Assembly (NCBI RefSeq): GCF_029478665.1
Contig: NZ_JARPQB010000013.1
Location: forward strand, 62,001-126,000
Reading direction: 5' to 3'
Length of the DNA stretch: 64,000 nucleotides
Origin: Pseudomonas entomophila
Lineage (GTDB): Bacteria; Pseudomonadota; Gammaproteobacteria; Pseudomonadales; Pseudomonadaceae
A program made the position numbers and the translations under genes. This document shows positions 10,697 to 20,262 of this stretch, piece by piece. The notes under the pieces are model-generated. The model was given only the letters and a program-made list of their open reading frames with translations, was not told the origin of the DNA and did no database searches. Within the stretch, counting starts at the first letter, position 1, and each line of letters opens with the position of its first letter.

Positions 10697-12316
10697 ATGT
10701 CGGATTACATCCAGGAACAGGGCGCGGTGGCCAGCAGCCCCAGCCGCCGTGAAGAGCGCAAGATCATTTTCGCGTCATCCCTCGGGACGGTGTTCGAGTG
10801 GTATGACTTTTTTCTCTATGGCGCGCTGGCCGCTGTCATCAGCAAGCAGTTCTTTGCCGGCGTCAACGACACCACCGCGTTCATCTTCGCCTTGATGGCC
10901 TTCGCCGCCGGTTTTCTGGTGCGCCCGTTCGGCGCGCTGGTGTTCGGCCGGCTGGGTGACATGATCGGCCGCAAATACACCTTCCTGGTGACCATCGTGC
11001 TGATGGGGTTGTCCACCTTCGCGGTGGGCCTGTTACCGACTTATGCCAGCATTGGCATCGCTGCGCCGATCATCCTGGTCGTGCTGCGCATGCTCCAAGG
11101 CCTGGCATTGGGCGGTGAGTACGGTGGCGCGGCTACCTATGTCGCCGAGCACGCGCCCCATGGCAAGCGTGGTTTCCACACCGGCTTCATCCAGTCCACC
11201 GCCACGCTGGGCCTGCTGTTATCGCTGACCGTGGTCCTGGCCAGCCGCTATATCAGCGGTGACCAGTTCGAAACCTGGGGCTGGCGCCTGCCGTTCCTGC
11301 TGTCGATCGTGCTGCTGGCGATCTCCACCTGGATCCGCATGAGCATGCATGAGTCGCCGGCCTTCGTGAAAATGAAGGCCCAGGGCAAGGTGAGCAAGTC
11401 GCCGATCCGCGAGTCGTTCACCTCCTGGCCCAACCTCAAGGTGGTGCTCACCGCGCTGTTCAGCATCAACGCCGGGCAGGCGGTGACCTTCTACACCGCG
11501 CAGTTCTATGTGTTGTTCTTCATGACCCAGATGCTCAAGATGGACCCCGCCCAGGCCAATACGCTGCTGATCATCAGCGTGGTGATCGGCGCGCCGTTCT
11601 TCGTGTTCTTCGGCTGGCTGTCGGACCGCGTGGGGCGCAAGCCGATCCTGATGCTCGGCCTGCTGCTGGCGACGGTGCTGTACTTCCCGCTGTTCAAGGC
11701 CCTGAGCCATTACGCCAACCCGCAGATCGATGCCGCCAGCCGCCAGGCGCCGATCGTCGTCACCGCCGACCCCAAGGGCTGCACCTTCCAGTTCGACCCG
11801 GTGGGCAAGGCGCGCTTCGACAGCCCGTGCGATAAGGTCAAGACGTTCCTGGTCAAGCAGGGCTTGCCCTATAGCTCGGTGAATGTCGGCGGCAGCGAGG
11901 TGATCGTCAGCATTGGTGACAAGACCATCAATGGTTTCGACGAGACGGCCATGCGCAGCGCCATCGATGCGGCGGGTTATCCGGCCAAGGCAGACCCGGC
12001 GAACGTCAACCAGGTGATGGTGGTGGTGCTGATCGTCGCCATGATCCTGATCGCCACCATGACCTATGGGCCACTGGCGGCGGTGATGGTCGAGCTGTTC
12101 CCCACGCGTATTCGCTATACCTCGATGTCCCTGCCCTATCACATTGGTAATGGTTGGTTCGGGGGCTTCCTGCCAACGGTGTCGTTCGCGCTGGTGGTGT
12201 ACACCGGGGATATCTTCTACGGGCTGTGGTACCCAGTGTTGATTACCGGGGTGAGCCTGGTGGTGGGGATCTTCTGTTTGAAAGAAACACGGGATGTGGA
12301 TATCGACAAGGTGTGA
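10697..12316 (+). CDS. MHS-family (ProP/ShiA-like) MFS proton symporter with an extra hydrophilic insertion
   Basis: This is an inner-membrane transporter of 539 residues. The start region has the MHS hallmark GTVFEWYDFFLYG (about 30-42), and the loop motifs GRLGDMIGRK and GWLSDRVGRKP are MFS signature loops. Uptake of a carboxylate or quaternary amine by proton symport is typical. Residues about 335-436 form a hydrophilic stretch between two membrane segments, with cysteines at 362 and 378. The ATG at 10697 has GAGGA in front; a GTG at 10670 has no good ribosome site. It probably imports the substrate of the GMC enzyme upstream. Confidence 0.88.
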   Translation: MSDYIQEQGAVASSPSRREERKIIFASSLGTVFEWYDFFLYGALAAVISKQFFAGVNDTTAFIFALMAFAAGFLVRPFGALVFGRLGDMIGRKYTFLVTIVLMGLSTFAVGLLPTYASIGIAAPIILVVLRMLQGLALGGEYGGAATYVAEHAPHGKRGFHTGFIQSTATLGLLLSLTVVLASRYISGDQFETWGWRLPFLLSIVLLAISTWIRMSMHESPAFVKMKAQGKVSKSPIRESFTSWPNLKVVLTALFSINAGQAVTFYTAQFYVLFFMTQMLKMDPAQANTLLIISVVIGAPFFVFFGWLSDRVGRKPILMLGLLLATVLYFPLFKALSHYANPQIDAASRQAPIVVTADPKGCTFQFDPVGKARFDSPCDKVKTFLVKQGLPYSSVNVGGSEVIVSIGDKTINGFDETAMRSAIDAAGYPAKADPANVNQVMVVVLIVAMILIATMTYGPLAAVMVELFPTRIRYTSMSLPYHIGNGWFGGFLPTVSFALVVYTGDIFYGLWYPVLITGVSLVVGIFCLKETRDVDIDKV

Positions 12317-12327
12317 TTTCCGTTCGT

Positions 12328-12352
12328 CTGTAGGAGCCGGCCTTGTCGGCGA
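12328..12352. repeat. Single REP element
   Basis: One REP unit of the CTGTAGGAGCCGGCC type with a CCGGCC/GTCGGCG stem, 12 bp after the transporter stop. Confidence 0.8.
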
Positions 12353-12378
12353 AGAAATCGCCACAAAATCCAAGGCAC

Positions 12379-12408
12379 AAAAAAACCGGCGTAAAAGCCG
12401 GTTTTTTT
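12379..12408. terminator. Bidirectional rho-independent terminator
   Basis: A stem AACCGGC / GCCGGTT with loop GTAAAA is flanked by an A-run on the left and seven T on the right. It can end the MHS transporter transcript and the convergent plsC transcript. The following spacer (12409-12537) is AT-rich. Confidence 0.9.
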
Positions 12409-12523
12409 ATAGCGCGAAAAAACTTATGCACGATTTTCAGAAAAACGTCATACAGAGAAATAAATAGCTAATTCAATAACTTAGCTATGTTCTGAGACCC
12501 GTAATCCAAAAATTGCTAACAAC

Positions 12524-12532
12524 TTATCCACA
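12524..12532 (+). other. DnaA box (perfect TTATCCACA)
   Basis: A perfect DnaA consensus in the spacer just beyond the plsC stop. It is one of 15 perfect copies in the window. Confidence 0.6.
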
Positions 12533-12537
12533 GAACG

Positions 12538-13308
12538 TCAGGCGTGCTGCTGCTCTGGATTTTCCGCCACTGGCGGCAGCGAACCCATGGCCCGCTGGGC
12601 CGCCTCGTTCCACGCCTGGGCACGGTCATTGAGCTCGGCAATGGCCCGTGGCCCCGTCCCTTCCGGGTACATCGGCGCGCCAATCACCACCTCGATGGTG
12701 CCCGGGCGTTTGCCCCAGCCTTCACGCGGCCAGAACTTGCCAGCGTTGTGGGCGATCGGCAGCACCGGCAGGCCGGCATTCACCGCGAGCGCGGTACCAC
12801 CGCGGGAGAACTTGCCCATCTGGCCGTGAGGCACACGGGTGCCTTCGGGGAAGATCAGCACCCAGGTGCCCTGCTTGAGCAGTTCGTCACCCTGGCTGGC
12901 AACCTGGCGCAAGGCCTCCTTCGGGTTCTTCCGGTCGATGGCGATCGGCCGCAGCATGGCCATGGCCCAGCCGAAGAACGGCACGTACAGCAGCTCACGC
13001 TTGAGCACCTGGCTCAGTGGCGAGAAGTACGCCGACAGGAAGAACGTCTCCCAGGTGCTCTGGTGGTTCGACAGGATCACGCACGGCACATCAGGCACAT
13101 GCTCGGCGCCGGTGATCTTGTAGTCGATCCCCAGGATCGTCTTCACCAGGAACAGCGCGCAGCGGCACCAGTACACGTTGATGAACTTGTAGCGCTTGGG
13201 GAACGGCAGGAAAGGCGCGACGAAGAAGCTCAGCGAGCACCACAGCAGCGAACTGGTGCCCAACAGCAGGTAAAAAAGAAAGATTCTGATCGCCTGCAGG
13301 ATCGACAT
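12538..13308 (-). CDS. plsC: 1-acyl-sn-glycerol-3-phosphate acyltransferase
   Basis: PlsC makes phosphatidic acid by acylating lysophosphatidic acid at the inner membrane. The 256-residue protein has a hydrophobic N-terminus (residues about 5-35), the acyltransferase motif NHQSTWE (His-X4-acid, about 80-86) and FPEGTR (about 150). It corresponds to the gene called lptA in the same place in P. aeruginosa. It is probably co-transcribed with gmhB upstream; the spacer is about 65 bp. Confidence 0.92.
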   Translation of the reverse strand: MSILQAIRIFLFYLLLGTSSLLWCSLSFFVAPFLPFPKRYKFINVYWCRCALFLVKTILGIDYKITGAEHVPDVPCVILSNHQSTWETFFLSAYFSPLSQVLKRELLYVPFFGWAMAMLRPIAIDRKNPKEALRQVASQGDELLKQGTWVLIFPEGTRVPHGQMGKFSRGGTALAVNAGLPVLPIAHNAGKFWPREGWGKRPGTIEVVIGAPMYPEGTGPRAIAELNDRAQAWNEAAQRAMGSLPPVAENPEQQHA

Positions 13309-13373
13309 AGTGGCATGTACCGTTGCGGGGCGTGCCCGCCTAATGAAAAGTGCGCCGTTCCTGGCGCACTCAT

Positions 13374-13901
13374 TTAAATAAGTTCTCTGGCGATGGCTGC
13401 CAGATCGTCGAAAATCAGTGTAGTTTCCGGGACGCCTTTTTCCAGGGTCCTTTCGCCCTTGCCGGTTTTTACCAACACGGGTTGTGCATCGACGGCCAGG
13501 GCCGCCTCCAGGTCACCTTTGCTGTCACCGACGAACCATACGCCGGCTAGCGGAACCTGGTAGTGCTCGGCGATCGCCCGCAGCATGCCAGGCTTGGGCT
13601 TGCGGCAATCGCAGCCTTCGTCCGGGCCATGCGGGCAATGCACGATGAAACCTACCGCGCCACCCTGCTCGGCCACCAGCGCGCGCAGGCGCGCGTGCAT
13701 GGCCTCCAGCGTGGCCAGCGGGTAATAGCCGCGGGCAATGCCGGACTGGTTGGTGGCCACGGCCACCGTCCAGCCCGCCTTGCTCAACTGCGCGATGGCC
13801 TCGATCGAGCCGGGAATGGGGATCCACTCCTCCAGCGACTTGATGTAGGCGTCGGAGTCATAGTTGATCACTCCGTCTCGATCAAGAATCAGCAGTTTCA
13901 A
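13374..13901 (-). CDS. gmhB: D-glycero-beta-D-manno-heptose-1,7-bisphosphate 7-phosphatase
   Basis: GmhB removes the 7-phosphate in the ADP-heptose route to lipopolysaccharide core. The 175-residue HAD protein starts LKLLILDRDGVINYDSD (nucleophile Asp in LDRDGV) and has the GmhB zinc loop CPHGPDEGCDCRKPKPG. The start is a TTG at 13901, preceded by GGGGTAAG; no ATG fits, since the upstream frame runs back into glyS. The 4-nt spacing to glyS suggests translational coupling. Confidence 0.9.
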   Translation of the reverse strand: MKLLILDRDGVINYDSDAYIKSLEEWIPIPGSIEAIAQLSKAGWTVAVATNQSGIARGYYPLATLEAMHARLRALVAEQGGAVGFIVHCPHGPDEGCDCRKPKPGMLRAIAEHYQVPLAGVWFVGDSKGDLEAALAVDAQPVLVKTGKGERTLEKGVPETTLIFDDLAAIARELI

Positions 13902-13905
13902 CGAC

Positions 13906-15957
13906 TTACCCCAGCAGCGAGATATCGGCCACGCCCAGGAACAGGCCACGCAAGCGGCTGAGCAGGGCATAACGGTTGGCGCGTACCTTGGCGTCCTCGG
14001 CGTTGACCAGTACGGCCTCGAAGAAGGCGTCTACCGGGTCGCGCAGGGCGGCCAGGCGGGCCAGGGCTTCGTTGTACTGGCGTGCGGAGGCCATCGGTTG
14101 CACGGCCTGGTCGGCCTGCTGGATGGCCGAGTACAGCGAGAACTCGTTGGCGTTGTCGAAGTACTTGGGCTCGACCTGGTCGGCAATGGCGCCTTCGGCC
14201 TTGCCCAGCAGGTTCGATACGCGCTTGTTCGCCGCGGCCAGGGCATTGGCTTCCGGCAGCTTGCGGAAGGCCTGCACGGCCTGTACGCGCTGGTCGAAGT
14301 CCAGGGCCGAGCCCGGCTTCAGGGCACGCACCGACAGGTAGGTGGCAACGTCGATGCCTTCGTCTTCGTAACGCGCGCGCAGGCGGTCGAAGATGAACTC
14401 CAGCACTTGCTCGGACAGGCCGGCGGCCTTGACCTGGGTGCCGAACTGCTTGACCGCGAACTCGACCGCAACGGTCAGGTCCAGGTCCAGCTGCTTCTCG
14501 ATCAGGATGCGCAGCACGCCCAGGGCGGCACGGCGCAGGGCATACGGGTCCTTGCTGCCGGTGGGCAGCATGCCGATACCGAAGATGCCGACCAGGGTGT
14601 CGAGCTTGTCGGCGATGGCCACGGCGGCACCGGTGAGGGTCTGCGGCAGCTCGGCGCCGGCACCGCGCGGCATGTACTGCTCGTTCAGCGCCAGGGCGAC
14701 GTCTTGCGGCTCGCCATCGTTGAGGGCGTAGTAGTAGCCGGCGATACCCTGCATTTCAGGGAATTCACCGACCATCTCCGAGGCCAGGTCGCACTTGGAC
14801 AGCAGGCCGGCACGGCCAGCGTTGGCGGCGCTGCCGCCGATGTACGGGGCAATGAAGGCGGCCAGTTTCGACACGCGCTCGGCCTTGTCGAACACGGTGC
14901 CCAGCTGAGCCTGGAACACCACGTTCTTCAGGCGCTCGTTGAAGCTTTCCAGCGGTTGCTTCTTGTCTTGCTTGAAGAAGAACTCGGCGTCGGTCAGGCG
15001 TGGGCGCACGACCTTCTCGTTGCCTTCGACGATCTGCTTCGGATCGCGGCTCTCGACGTTGGCCACGGTGATGAAGCGCGGCAGCAGCTTGCCTTCACTG
15101 TCCAGCAGGCAGAAGTACTTCTGGTTGTCCTGCATGGTGGTGATCAGGGCTTCCTGCGGCACTTCAAGGAAACGCTCCTCGAACGAGCACACCAGCGGCA
15201 CCGGCCACTCGACCAGGGCGGTCACTTCGTCCAGCAGCGCCGGCGGCACGATGGCCGAGCCTTCCTGCTGCATGGCCAGTTCCGCGGTGCGCTTGCTGAT
15301 CAGCTCGCGACGCTCGGCGAAGTCGGCCAGCACGTAGGCTTTGCGCAGGTCTTCGACGTAGTTGGCCGGGGTGGTGATGACCACGTTTTCCGGGTGGTGG
15401 AAGCGGTGGCCACGGGATTCACGGCCGGCTTTTTGCGCGAGGATGGTGCAGTCGACGACCTGATCGCCCAGCAGCATCACCAGCCACTGAGTCGGGCGCA
15501 CGAATTCTTCACGGCTGGCGCCCCAGTGCATGCGCTTGGGGATCGGCAGGTCGTTGAGCGAGTCTTCGACGATGGTGGGCAGCAGGCTGGCGGTCGCCTT
15601 GCCCGGGATGTGCTGGGAGAAGCGCAGCTTCGGACCGCTCTGGTCGATGTCCGACAGCTCCACACCGCACTTCTTGGCAAAGCCCAGGGCGGCCTGGGTT
15701 GGCTCACCGTCCTTGAAAGCAGCCTGCATGGGCGGGCCGTCGATGTTGATGCTGCGGTCCGGCTGCTGCACGTCGAGCTGGCGCAGCAGCACGGCCAGGC
15801 GGCGCGGCGCGGCGTACACCTGCTTGCCGGTGTAGTTCAGGCCGGCGGCCTGCAGGCCTTTCTCGATGCCGGCGAGGAACGCGTCGCCCAGCGAGGCCAG
15901 GGCCTTCGGTGGCAGCTCTTCGGTGCCCAGTTCAACCAGGAAATCTTGAGCACTCAT
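13906..15957 (-). CDS. glyS: Glycyl-tRNA synthetase beta subunit
   Basis: GlyS is the tRNA-binding subunit of the alpha2beta2 glycyl-tRNA synthetase. The 683 residues match the family; the start [20 protein letters not shown] and the C-terminal DALR-like anticodon region are typical. The ATG overlaps the glyQ stop by 4 nt, consistent with coupled equal synthesis of both subunits. Confidence 0.98.
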   Translation of the reverse strand: MSAQDFLVELGTEELPPKALASLGDAFLAGIEKGLQAAGLNYTGKQVYAAPRRLAVLLRQLDVQQPDRSINIDGPPMQAAFKDGEPTQAALGFAKKCGVELSDIDQSGPKLRFSQHIPGKATASLLPTIVEDSLNDLPIPKRMHWGASREEFVRPTQWLVMLLGDQVVDCTILAQKAGRESRGHRFHHPENVVITTPANYVEDLRKAYVLADFAERRELISKRTAELAMQQEGSAIVPPALLDEVTALVEWPVPLVCSFEERFLEVPQEALITTMQDNQKYFCLLDSEGKLLPRFITVANVESRDPKQIVEGNEKVVRPRLTDAEFFFKQDKKQPLESFNERLKNVVFQAQLGTVFDKAERVSKLAAFIAPYIGGSAANAGRAGLLSKCDLASEMVGEFPEMQGIAGYYYALNDGEPQDVALALNEQYMPRGAGAELPQTLTGAAVAIADKLDTLVGIFGIGMLPTGSKDPYALRRAALGVLRILIEKQLDLDLTVAVEFAVKQFGTQVKAAGLSEQVLEFIFDRLRARYEDEGIDVATYLSVRALKPGSALDFDQRVQAVQAFRKLPEANALAAANKRVSNLLGKAEGAIADQVEPKYFDNANEFSLYSAIQQADQAVQPMASARQYNEALARLAALRDPVDAFFEAVLVNAEDAKVRANRYALLSRLRGLFLGVADISLLG

Positions 15958-16901
15958 TGTGCAGCCTCCAGCTTAGCCAACACTTCGTCACGCAGTTCAG
16001 GAGAAGCCATCGGGAAGCCCAGGCGTGCGCGGGCTTGCAGGTAGCTTTGCGCCACGTCACGGGCAAGTGTGCGTACGCGCAGGATGTAGCGCTGGCGTTC
16101 GGTCACCGAGATGGCGCGGCGGGCGTCCAGCAGGTTGAAGGTGTGCGAGGCCTTCAGGACCATTTCGTAGGTCGGCAGCGGCAGGTCCAGCTTGATCAGG
16201 CGGTTCGCTTCGCTTTCGTAGAAGTCGAACAGTTCGAACAGCTTCTCGACGTTGGCGTGCTCGAAGTTGTAGGTCGACTGCTCCACTTCGTTCTGGTGGA
16301 ACACGTCGCCGTAGGTGACCTTGCCGAACGGGCCGTCGGCCCATACCAGGTCGTAGACCGAGTCCACGCCCTGCAGGTACATGGCCAGGCGCTCCAGGCC
16401 GTAGGTGATTTCACCGGTGACCGGGTAGCACTCGATGCCGCCGACCTGCTGGAAGTAGGTGAACTGGGTCACCTCCATGCCGTTCAGCCAGATTTCCCAG
16501 CCCAGGCCCCAGGCGCCGAGGGTCGGCGATTCCCAGTTGTCTTCGACGAAGCGGATGTCGTGAACCAGCGGGTCCAGGCCGATGGCTTTCAGCGAGCCGA
16601 GGTACAGCTCCTGGAAGTTGGCCGGGTTTGGCTTGAGCACCACCTGGAACTGGTAGTAGTGCTGCAGGCGGTTGGGGTTTTCGCCATACCGTCCGTCGGC
16701 GGGGCGACGGCTAGGCTGCACATAGGCGGCGTTCCACGTCTCCGGGCCCACGGCGCGCAGGAAGGTGGCGGTATGGAAAGTGCCGGCGCCTACTTCCATA
16801 TCGTAGGGCTGAAGCACCACACAACCTTGCTCGGCCCAGTAGTTCTGCAGGGCGAGGATCAGGTCTTGGAAGGTACGCACGGCTGGCGTAGGCTGGCTCA
16901 C
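15954..16901 (-). CDS. glyQ: Glycyl-tRNA synthetase alpha subunit
   Basis: GlyQ is the catalytic class II synthetase subunit, 315 residues. Seen are [18 protein letters not shown], the [18 protein letters not shown] block and the motif 2 loop [21 protein letters not shown] start at the GTG at 16901, which has AGGTG six bases upstream; a GTG three codons earlier overlaps that ribosome site. It is the first gene of glyQ-glyS-gmhB-plsC and diverges from tag over 84 bp. Confidence 0.97.
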   Translation of the reverse strand: MSQPTPAVRTFQDLILALQNYWAEQGCVVLQPYDMEVGAGTFHTATFLRAVGPETWNAAYVQPSRRPADGRYGENPNRLQHYYQFQVVLKPNPANFQELYLGSLKAIGLDPLVHDIRFVEDNWESPTLGAWGLGWEIWLNGMEVTQFTYFQQVGGIECYPVTGEITYGLERLAMYLQGVDSVYDLVWADGPFGKVTYGDVFHQNEVEQSTYNFEHANVEKLFELFDFYESEANRLIKLDLPLPTYEMVLKASHTFNLLDARRAISVTERQRYILRVRTLARDVAQSYLQARARLGFPMASPELRDEVLAKLEAAQ

Positions 16902-16985
16902 GAAATTCACCTGTATCTGGGGATGCGGATGTAAAGAGCGGGAGTATAACCCGATTCGCCTCGCCCTCTACGTAATTGGAGCCTT

Positions 16986-17537
16986 ATGCCACGCTGCTTT
17001 TGGTGTTCCGACGATCCTTTGTACGAGGCCTATCACGACCACGAGTGGGGAACGCCACAGCGCGACCCGGCGTTGCTCTTCGAGATGCTTTTGCTCGAAG
17101 GGTTCCAGGCGGGGCTCTCGTGGATCACCGTATTGAAGAAACGTGAGCGCTATCGTGAGGTGCTGCACGGGTTCGACCCGGTGAAACTGGCGCGCTTGAG
17201 CGACGAGCGCATCGAGGAGTTGATGCTCGACGCCGGCATCATCCGCAATCGCCTCAAGCTCAAGGCCGTGCGCCGCAATGCCGAAGCCTGGCTGGCTGTG
17301 GATAAGCCCGCCGAGTGGCTGTGGTCGTTCGTCGGTGGGCAACCAAAGATCAACCATTTCGCCACCCGCGGCGACGTGCCGGCGGTGACCGACGAAGCCA
17401 AGGCCATGAGCAAGGCCCTGCAGAAGGCCGGCTTCACGTTCGTTGGCCCGACCATCTGCTACGCCTTCATGCAGGCCACCGGCATGGTCATGGACCACAC
17501 CACCGACTGTGATCGCTACGCCGCGCTGGCGCGCTGA
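16986..17537 (+). CDS. tag: DNA-3-methyladenine glycosylase I
   Basis: Tag removes 3-methyladenine from alkylated DNA. The protein has 183 residues. The zinc snap residues known from E. coli Tag are present: Cys4 and His17 in the N-terminus and the C-terminal MDHTTDC (His, Cys), along with Glu38 in LEGFQAGLSW for base binding. It diverges from glyQ. Confidence 0.97.
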   Translation: MPRCFWCSDDPLYEAYHDHEWGTPQRDPALLFEMLLLEGFQAGLSWITVLKKRERYREVLHGFDPVKLARLSDERIEELMLDAGIIRNRLKLKAVRRNAEAWLAVDKPAEWLWSFVGGQPKINHFATRGDVPAVTDEAKAMSKALQKAGFTFVGPTICYAFMQATGMVMDHTTDCDRYAALAR

Positions 17538-17578
17538 CGGGGTACAATGCGCGCCTTGCTGAAATAAGGAATTCGCCT

Positions 17579-18466
17579 GTGGAAAAGTTCAAGGGCGCCC
17601 TGATGGTCGGGGTGCTGCGCCTGTTTGCCAAGCTGCCCTGGGGCGCTGTGCAGCGCGTCGGCGCCGGTATCGGCTGGCTGATGTGGAAAATCCCCAATGG
17701 CTCGCGCAATGTCGTGCGCATCAACCTGGCCAAGTGTTTCCCGGAGATGGACCCGGCCGAGCGTGAGCAACTGGTCGGCCGTGCGTTGAAGGATATCGGC
17801 AAGTCGTTCGTCGAGAGCGCCTGCGCCTGGATCTGGCCACCGCAGCGCTCGCTGGACCTGGTCAAGGAAGTGCACGGCCTGGAAGTGCTGGAACAGGCCC
17901 TGGCCTCGGGCAAGGGCGTGGTGGGCATCACCAGCCACCTGGGCAACTGGGAAGTGCTCAACCACTTCTATTGCAACCAGTGCAAACCGATCATCTTCTA
18001 CCGCCCGCCCAAGCTGAAGGCGGTGGATGACCTGTTGCGCGAGCAGCGCGTGCAGATGGGCAACCGCGTGGCGCCTTCGACCAAGGAAGGCATTCTCAGC
18101 GTGATCAAGGAAGTGCGTCGGGGTGGCCAGGTGGGAATTCCGGCCGACCCGGAGCCGGCGGAGTCGGCGGGGGTGTTCGTGCCGTTCCTGGGGACCCAGG
18201 CGCTGACCAGCAAGTTCGTGCCGAACATGTTGGCGGGCGGCAAGGCGGTCGGGGTGTTCCTGCATGCCCTGCGGCTGCCGGATGGCTCGGGCTTCAAGGT
18301 GTTCCTCGAGGCGGCGCCGGAGGAGATGTACAGCGAGGATGTGACGGTGGCGGCGGCGGCCATGAGCAAGGTGGTCGAGCGTTATGTGCGCGAGTACCCG
18401 AGCCAGTACATGTGGAGCATGAAGCGTTTCAAGAAGCGCCCGGCTGGAGAGGCTCGCTGGTATTGA
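17579..18466 (+). CDS. lpxL: Lipid A biosynthesis lauroyl acyltransferase (LpxL/HtrB family)
   Basis: LpxL-type enzymes add a secondary acyl chain to lipid A at the inner membrane. The protein of 295 residues has the His-X4-acid motif in SHLGNWEV (about 120-127) and the later GVFVPFLG block of the family. The start is GTG at 17579 with AAGGA upstream; a TACAAT -10-like box lies at 17543-17548, just after the tag stop. A REP pair follows the stop. Confidence 0.9.
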   Translation: MEKFKGALMVGVLRLFAKLPWGAVQRVGAGIGWLMWKIPNGSRNVVRINLAKCFPEMDPAEREQLVGRALKDIGKSFVESACAWIWPPQRSLDLVKEVHGLEVLEQALASGKGVVGITSHLGNWEVLNHFYCNQCKPIIFYRPPKLKAVDDLLREQRVQMGNRVAPSTKEGILSVIKEVRRGGQVGIPADPEPAESAGVFVPFLGTQALTSKFVPNMLAGGKAVGVFLHALRLPDGSGFKVFLEAAPEEMYSEDVTVAAAAMSKVVERYVREYPSQYMWSMKRFKKRPAGEARWY

Positions 18467-18473
18467 GATCGCA

Positions 18474-18537
18474 TTCGCCAGCAAGGCTGGCTCCTACAGG
18501 GTACGCATTTCCTGTAGGAGCCAGCCTTGCTGGCGAA
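18474..18537. repeat. Inverted REP pair, perfect 27-bp arms
   Basis: Arms TTCGCCAGCAAGGCTGGCTC... and its exact reverse complement are separated by 10 bp. The inner stem here is CCAGC/GCTGG, a variant not seen in the other pairs of the window. Confidence 0.92.
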
Positions 18538-18543
18538 CAGGCC

Positions 18544-18852
18544 TCAAAGCTTGTTCAGCTTCTTCAGAAACACCGCCATCTCTTTCTCGGCCTGCTTGTC
18601 GCCATGGGCCTGCGCCGCGACGATCCCTTCTTCCCAGGCCTTGCGCGCCCCAGCCAGATCGCCGCTGAGCTGATACGCCTTCCCCAAGAGCTTCCACGCC
18701 GCCGAGTACTTCGGATCCTGCTTAACACAGGCAGCCAGGTGCAGCGCCGCTTCAGCGCCATTACCTTCGTCCAGCCAGGCCTTGCCCAGCCCGAACCGCA
18801 GCAGCGGGTTATCCACACCCTTGGCTAGCATCTTCTCCAGCGATTCACGCAT
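18544..18852 (-). CDS. Small tetratricopeptide-repeat protein
   Basis: The protein has 102 residues and at least two TPR helices pairs (PLLRFGLGKAWLDEGNGAEA, AWKLLGKAYQLSGDLAGARK). TPRs carry protein contacts; the partner is unknown. It has no signal peptide. The ATG at 18852 has GGGAGA six bases upstream. It lies 12 bp after the trkA stop in the same direction and may be in the trkA transcript. Confidence 0.82.
   Translation of the reverse strand: MRESLEKMLAKGVDNPLLRFGLGKAWLDEGNGAEAALHLAACVKQDPKYSAAWKLLGKAYQLSGDLAGARKAWEEGIVAAQAHGDKQAEKEMAVFLKKLNKL
18809..18817 (+). other. DnaA box (perfect TTATCCACA), first of two 110 bp apart
   Basis: The copy at 18809 (in the TPR gene) and the one at 18919-18927 (in trkA) face the same way and lie 110 bp apart, the closest pair in the window. 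Both code for Val-Asp-Asn/Lys on the minus strand. Confidence 0.5.
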
Positions 18853-18863
18853 CACGTCTCTCC

Positions 18864-20237
18864 CTAGAAGAAACTCAGGCCCACGTGGAACAGTTTCTCC
18901 ACGTCCCGAATCTGCTTTTTATCCACAACGAACAGGATCACATGGTCGCCCGAGGCGATCACCGTGTCGTCGTGGGCGATCAGCACTTCCTCGTCGCGAA
19001 TGATCGCGCCGATGGTGGTGCCTGGCGGCAGCGAGATGTCCTCGATGGCCTTGCCCACCACCTTGCTCGACTTCGAATCGCCATGGGCCACCGCCTCGAT
19101 GGCCTCGGCCGCGCCCCGGCGCAGCGAGTGCACGCTGACGATATCGCCGCGACGCACGTGGGCCAGCAGGGTGCCGATGGTGGCCAGCTGAGGGCTGATG
19201 GCGATGTCGATCTCGCCGCCCTGCACCAGGTCGACGTAGGCCGGGTTGTTGATGATGGTCATCACCTTGCGCGCGCCCAGGCGCTTGGCCAGCAGCGACG
19301 ACATGATGTTGGCCTCGTCGTCGTTGGTCAGGGCCAGGAAAATGTCGGCGTCGGCGATGTTTTCTTCGAGCATCAGGTCTCGATCGGAGGCGCTGCCCTG
19401 CAGCACCACGGTGCTCTCCAGCGTTTCGGAGAGGTGGCGGCAGCGCGTCGGGTTCATCTCGATGATCTTCACCTGGTAGCGGCTTTCGATGGCCTCGGCC
19501 AGGCGCTCGCCGATCTGCCCGCCACCGGCGATGACCACGCGCTTGTTGGTCTCGTCGATACGCCGCAGCTCGCCCATCACCGCGCGGATATCCTTCTTCG
19601 CGGCGATGAAGAACACTTCGTCGTCGGCCTCGATCACCGTGTCGCCCTGCGGGGTGATCGGCCGGTCGCGGCGGAAGATCGCCGCCACGCGGGTGTCGAC
19701 ATTGGGCATGTGGGCGCGAATCTGGCGCAGTTGCTGGCCCACCAACGGGCCACCGTAGTAAGCCCTGACCGCCACCAGCTGGGCCTTGCCCTCGGCGAAG
19801 TCGATCACCTGCAGCGAACCTGGGTGTTCGATCAGGCGCTTGATGTAGTTGGTCACCACCTGCTCGGGGCTGATCAGCACGTCCACCGGGATGTGGTCGT
19901 TGTCGAACAGCTCTTCGCGGGTGAGGTAGGCTGACTCGCGCACCCGGGCGATCTTGGTCGGGGTGTGGAACAGCGAGTAGGCGACCTGGCAGGCGACCAT
20001 GTTGGTCTCGTCGCTGTTGGTCACCGCCACCAGCATGTCGGCGTCGTCGGCGCCGGCCTGGCGCAGCACCGTCGGCAGCGAGGCGCGGCCCTGCACGGTG
20101 CGGATGTCCAGGCGGTCGCCCAGGTCGCGCAGGCGCTCGCTGTCGGTGTCGACCACGGTGATATCGTTGGCTTCGCTGGCCAGGTGCTCCGCCAGCGTGC
20201 CGCCCACCTGCCCTGCGCCGAGGATGATGATCTTCAT
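18864..20237 (-). CDS. trkA: Trk potassium uptake system NAD-binding subunit TrkA
   Basis: TrkA is the cytoplasmic regulatory ring of the TrkG/H potassium channel. The 457 residues contain two RCK halves, each with a Rossmann motif ([11 protein letters not shown] at 3-13; [13 protein letters not shown] near 233) followed by a TrkA-C domain. It lies 25 bp downstream of rsmB in the same direction. A 13/16 parS-like sequence overlaps its last codons. Confidence 0.97.
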   Translation of the reverse strand: MKIIILGAGQVGGTLAEHLASEANDITVVDTDSERLRDLGDRLDIRTVQGRASLPTVLRQAGADDADMLVAVTNSDETNMVACQVAYSLFHTPTKIARVRESAYLTREELFDNDHIPVDVLISPEQVVTNYIKRLIEHPGSLQVIDFAEGKAQLVAVRAYYGGPLVGQQLRQIRAHMPNVDTRVAAIFRRDRPITPQGDTVIEADDEVFFIAAKKDIRAVMGELRRIDETNKRVVIAGGGQIGERLAEAIESRYQVKIIEMNPTRCRHLSETLESTVVLQGSASDRDLMLEENIADADIFLALTNDDEANIMSSLLAKRLGARKVMTIINNPAYVDLVQGGEIDIAISPQLATIGTLLAHVRRGDIVSVHSLRRGAAEAIEAVAHGDSKSSKVVGKAIEDISLPPGTTIGAIIRDEEVLIAHDDTVIASGDHVILFVVDKKQIRDVEKLFHVGLSFF

Positions 20238-20262
20238 CCGCTACTCCCTACCCTTTTTGTTC

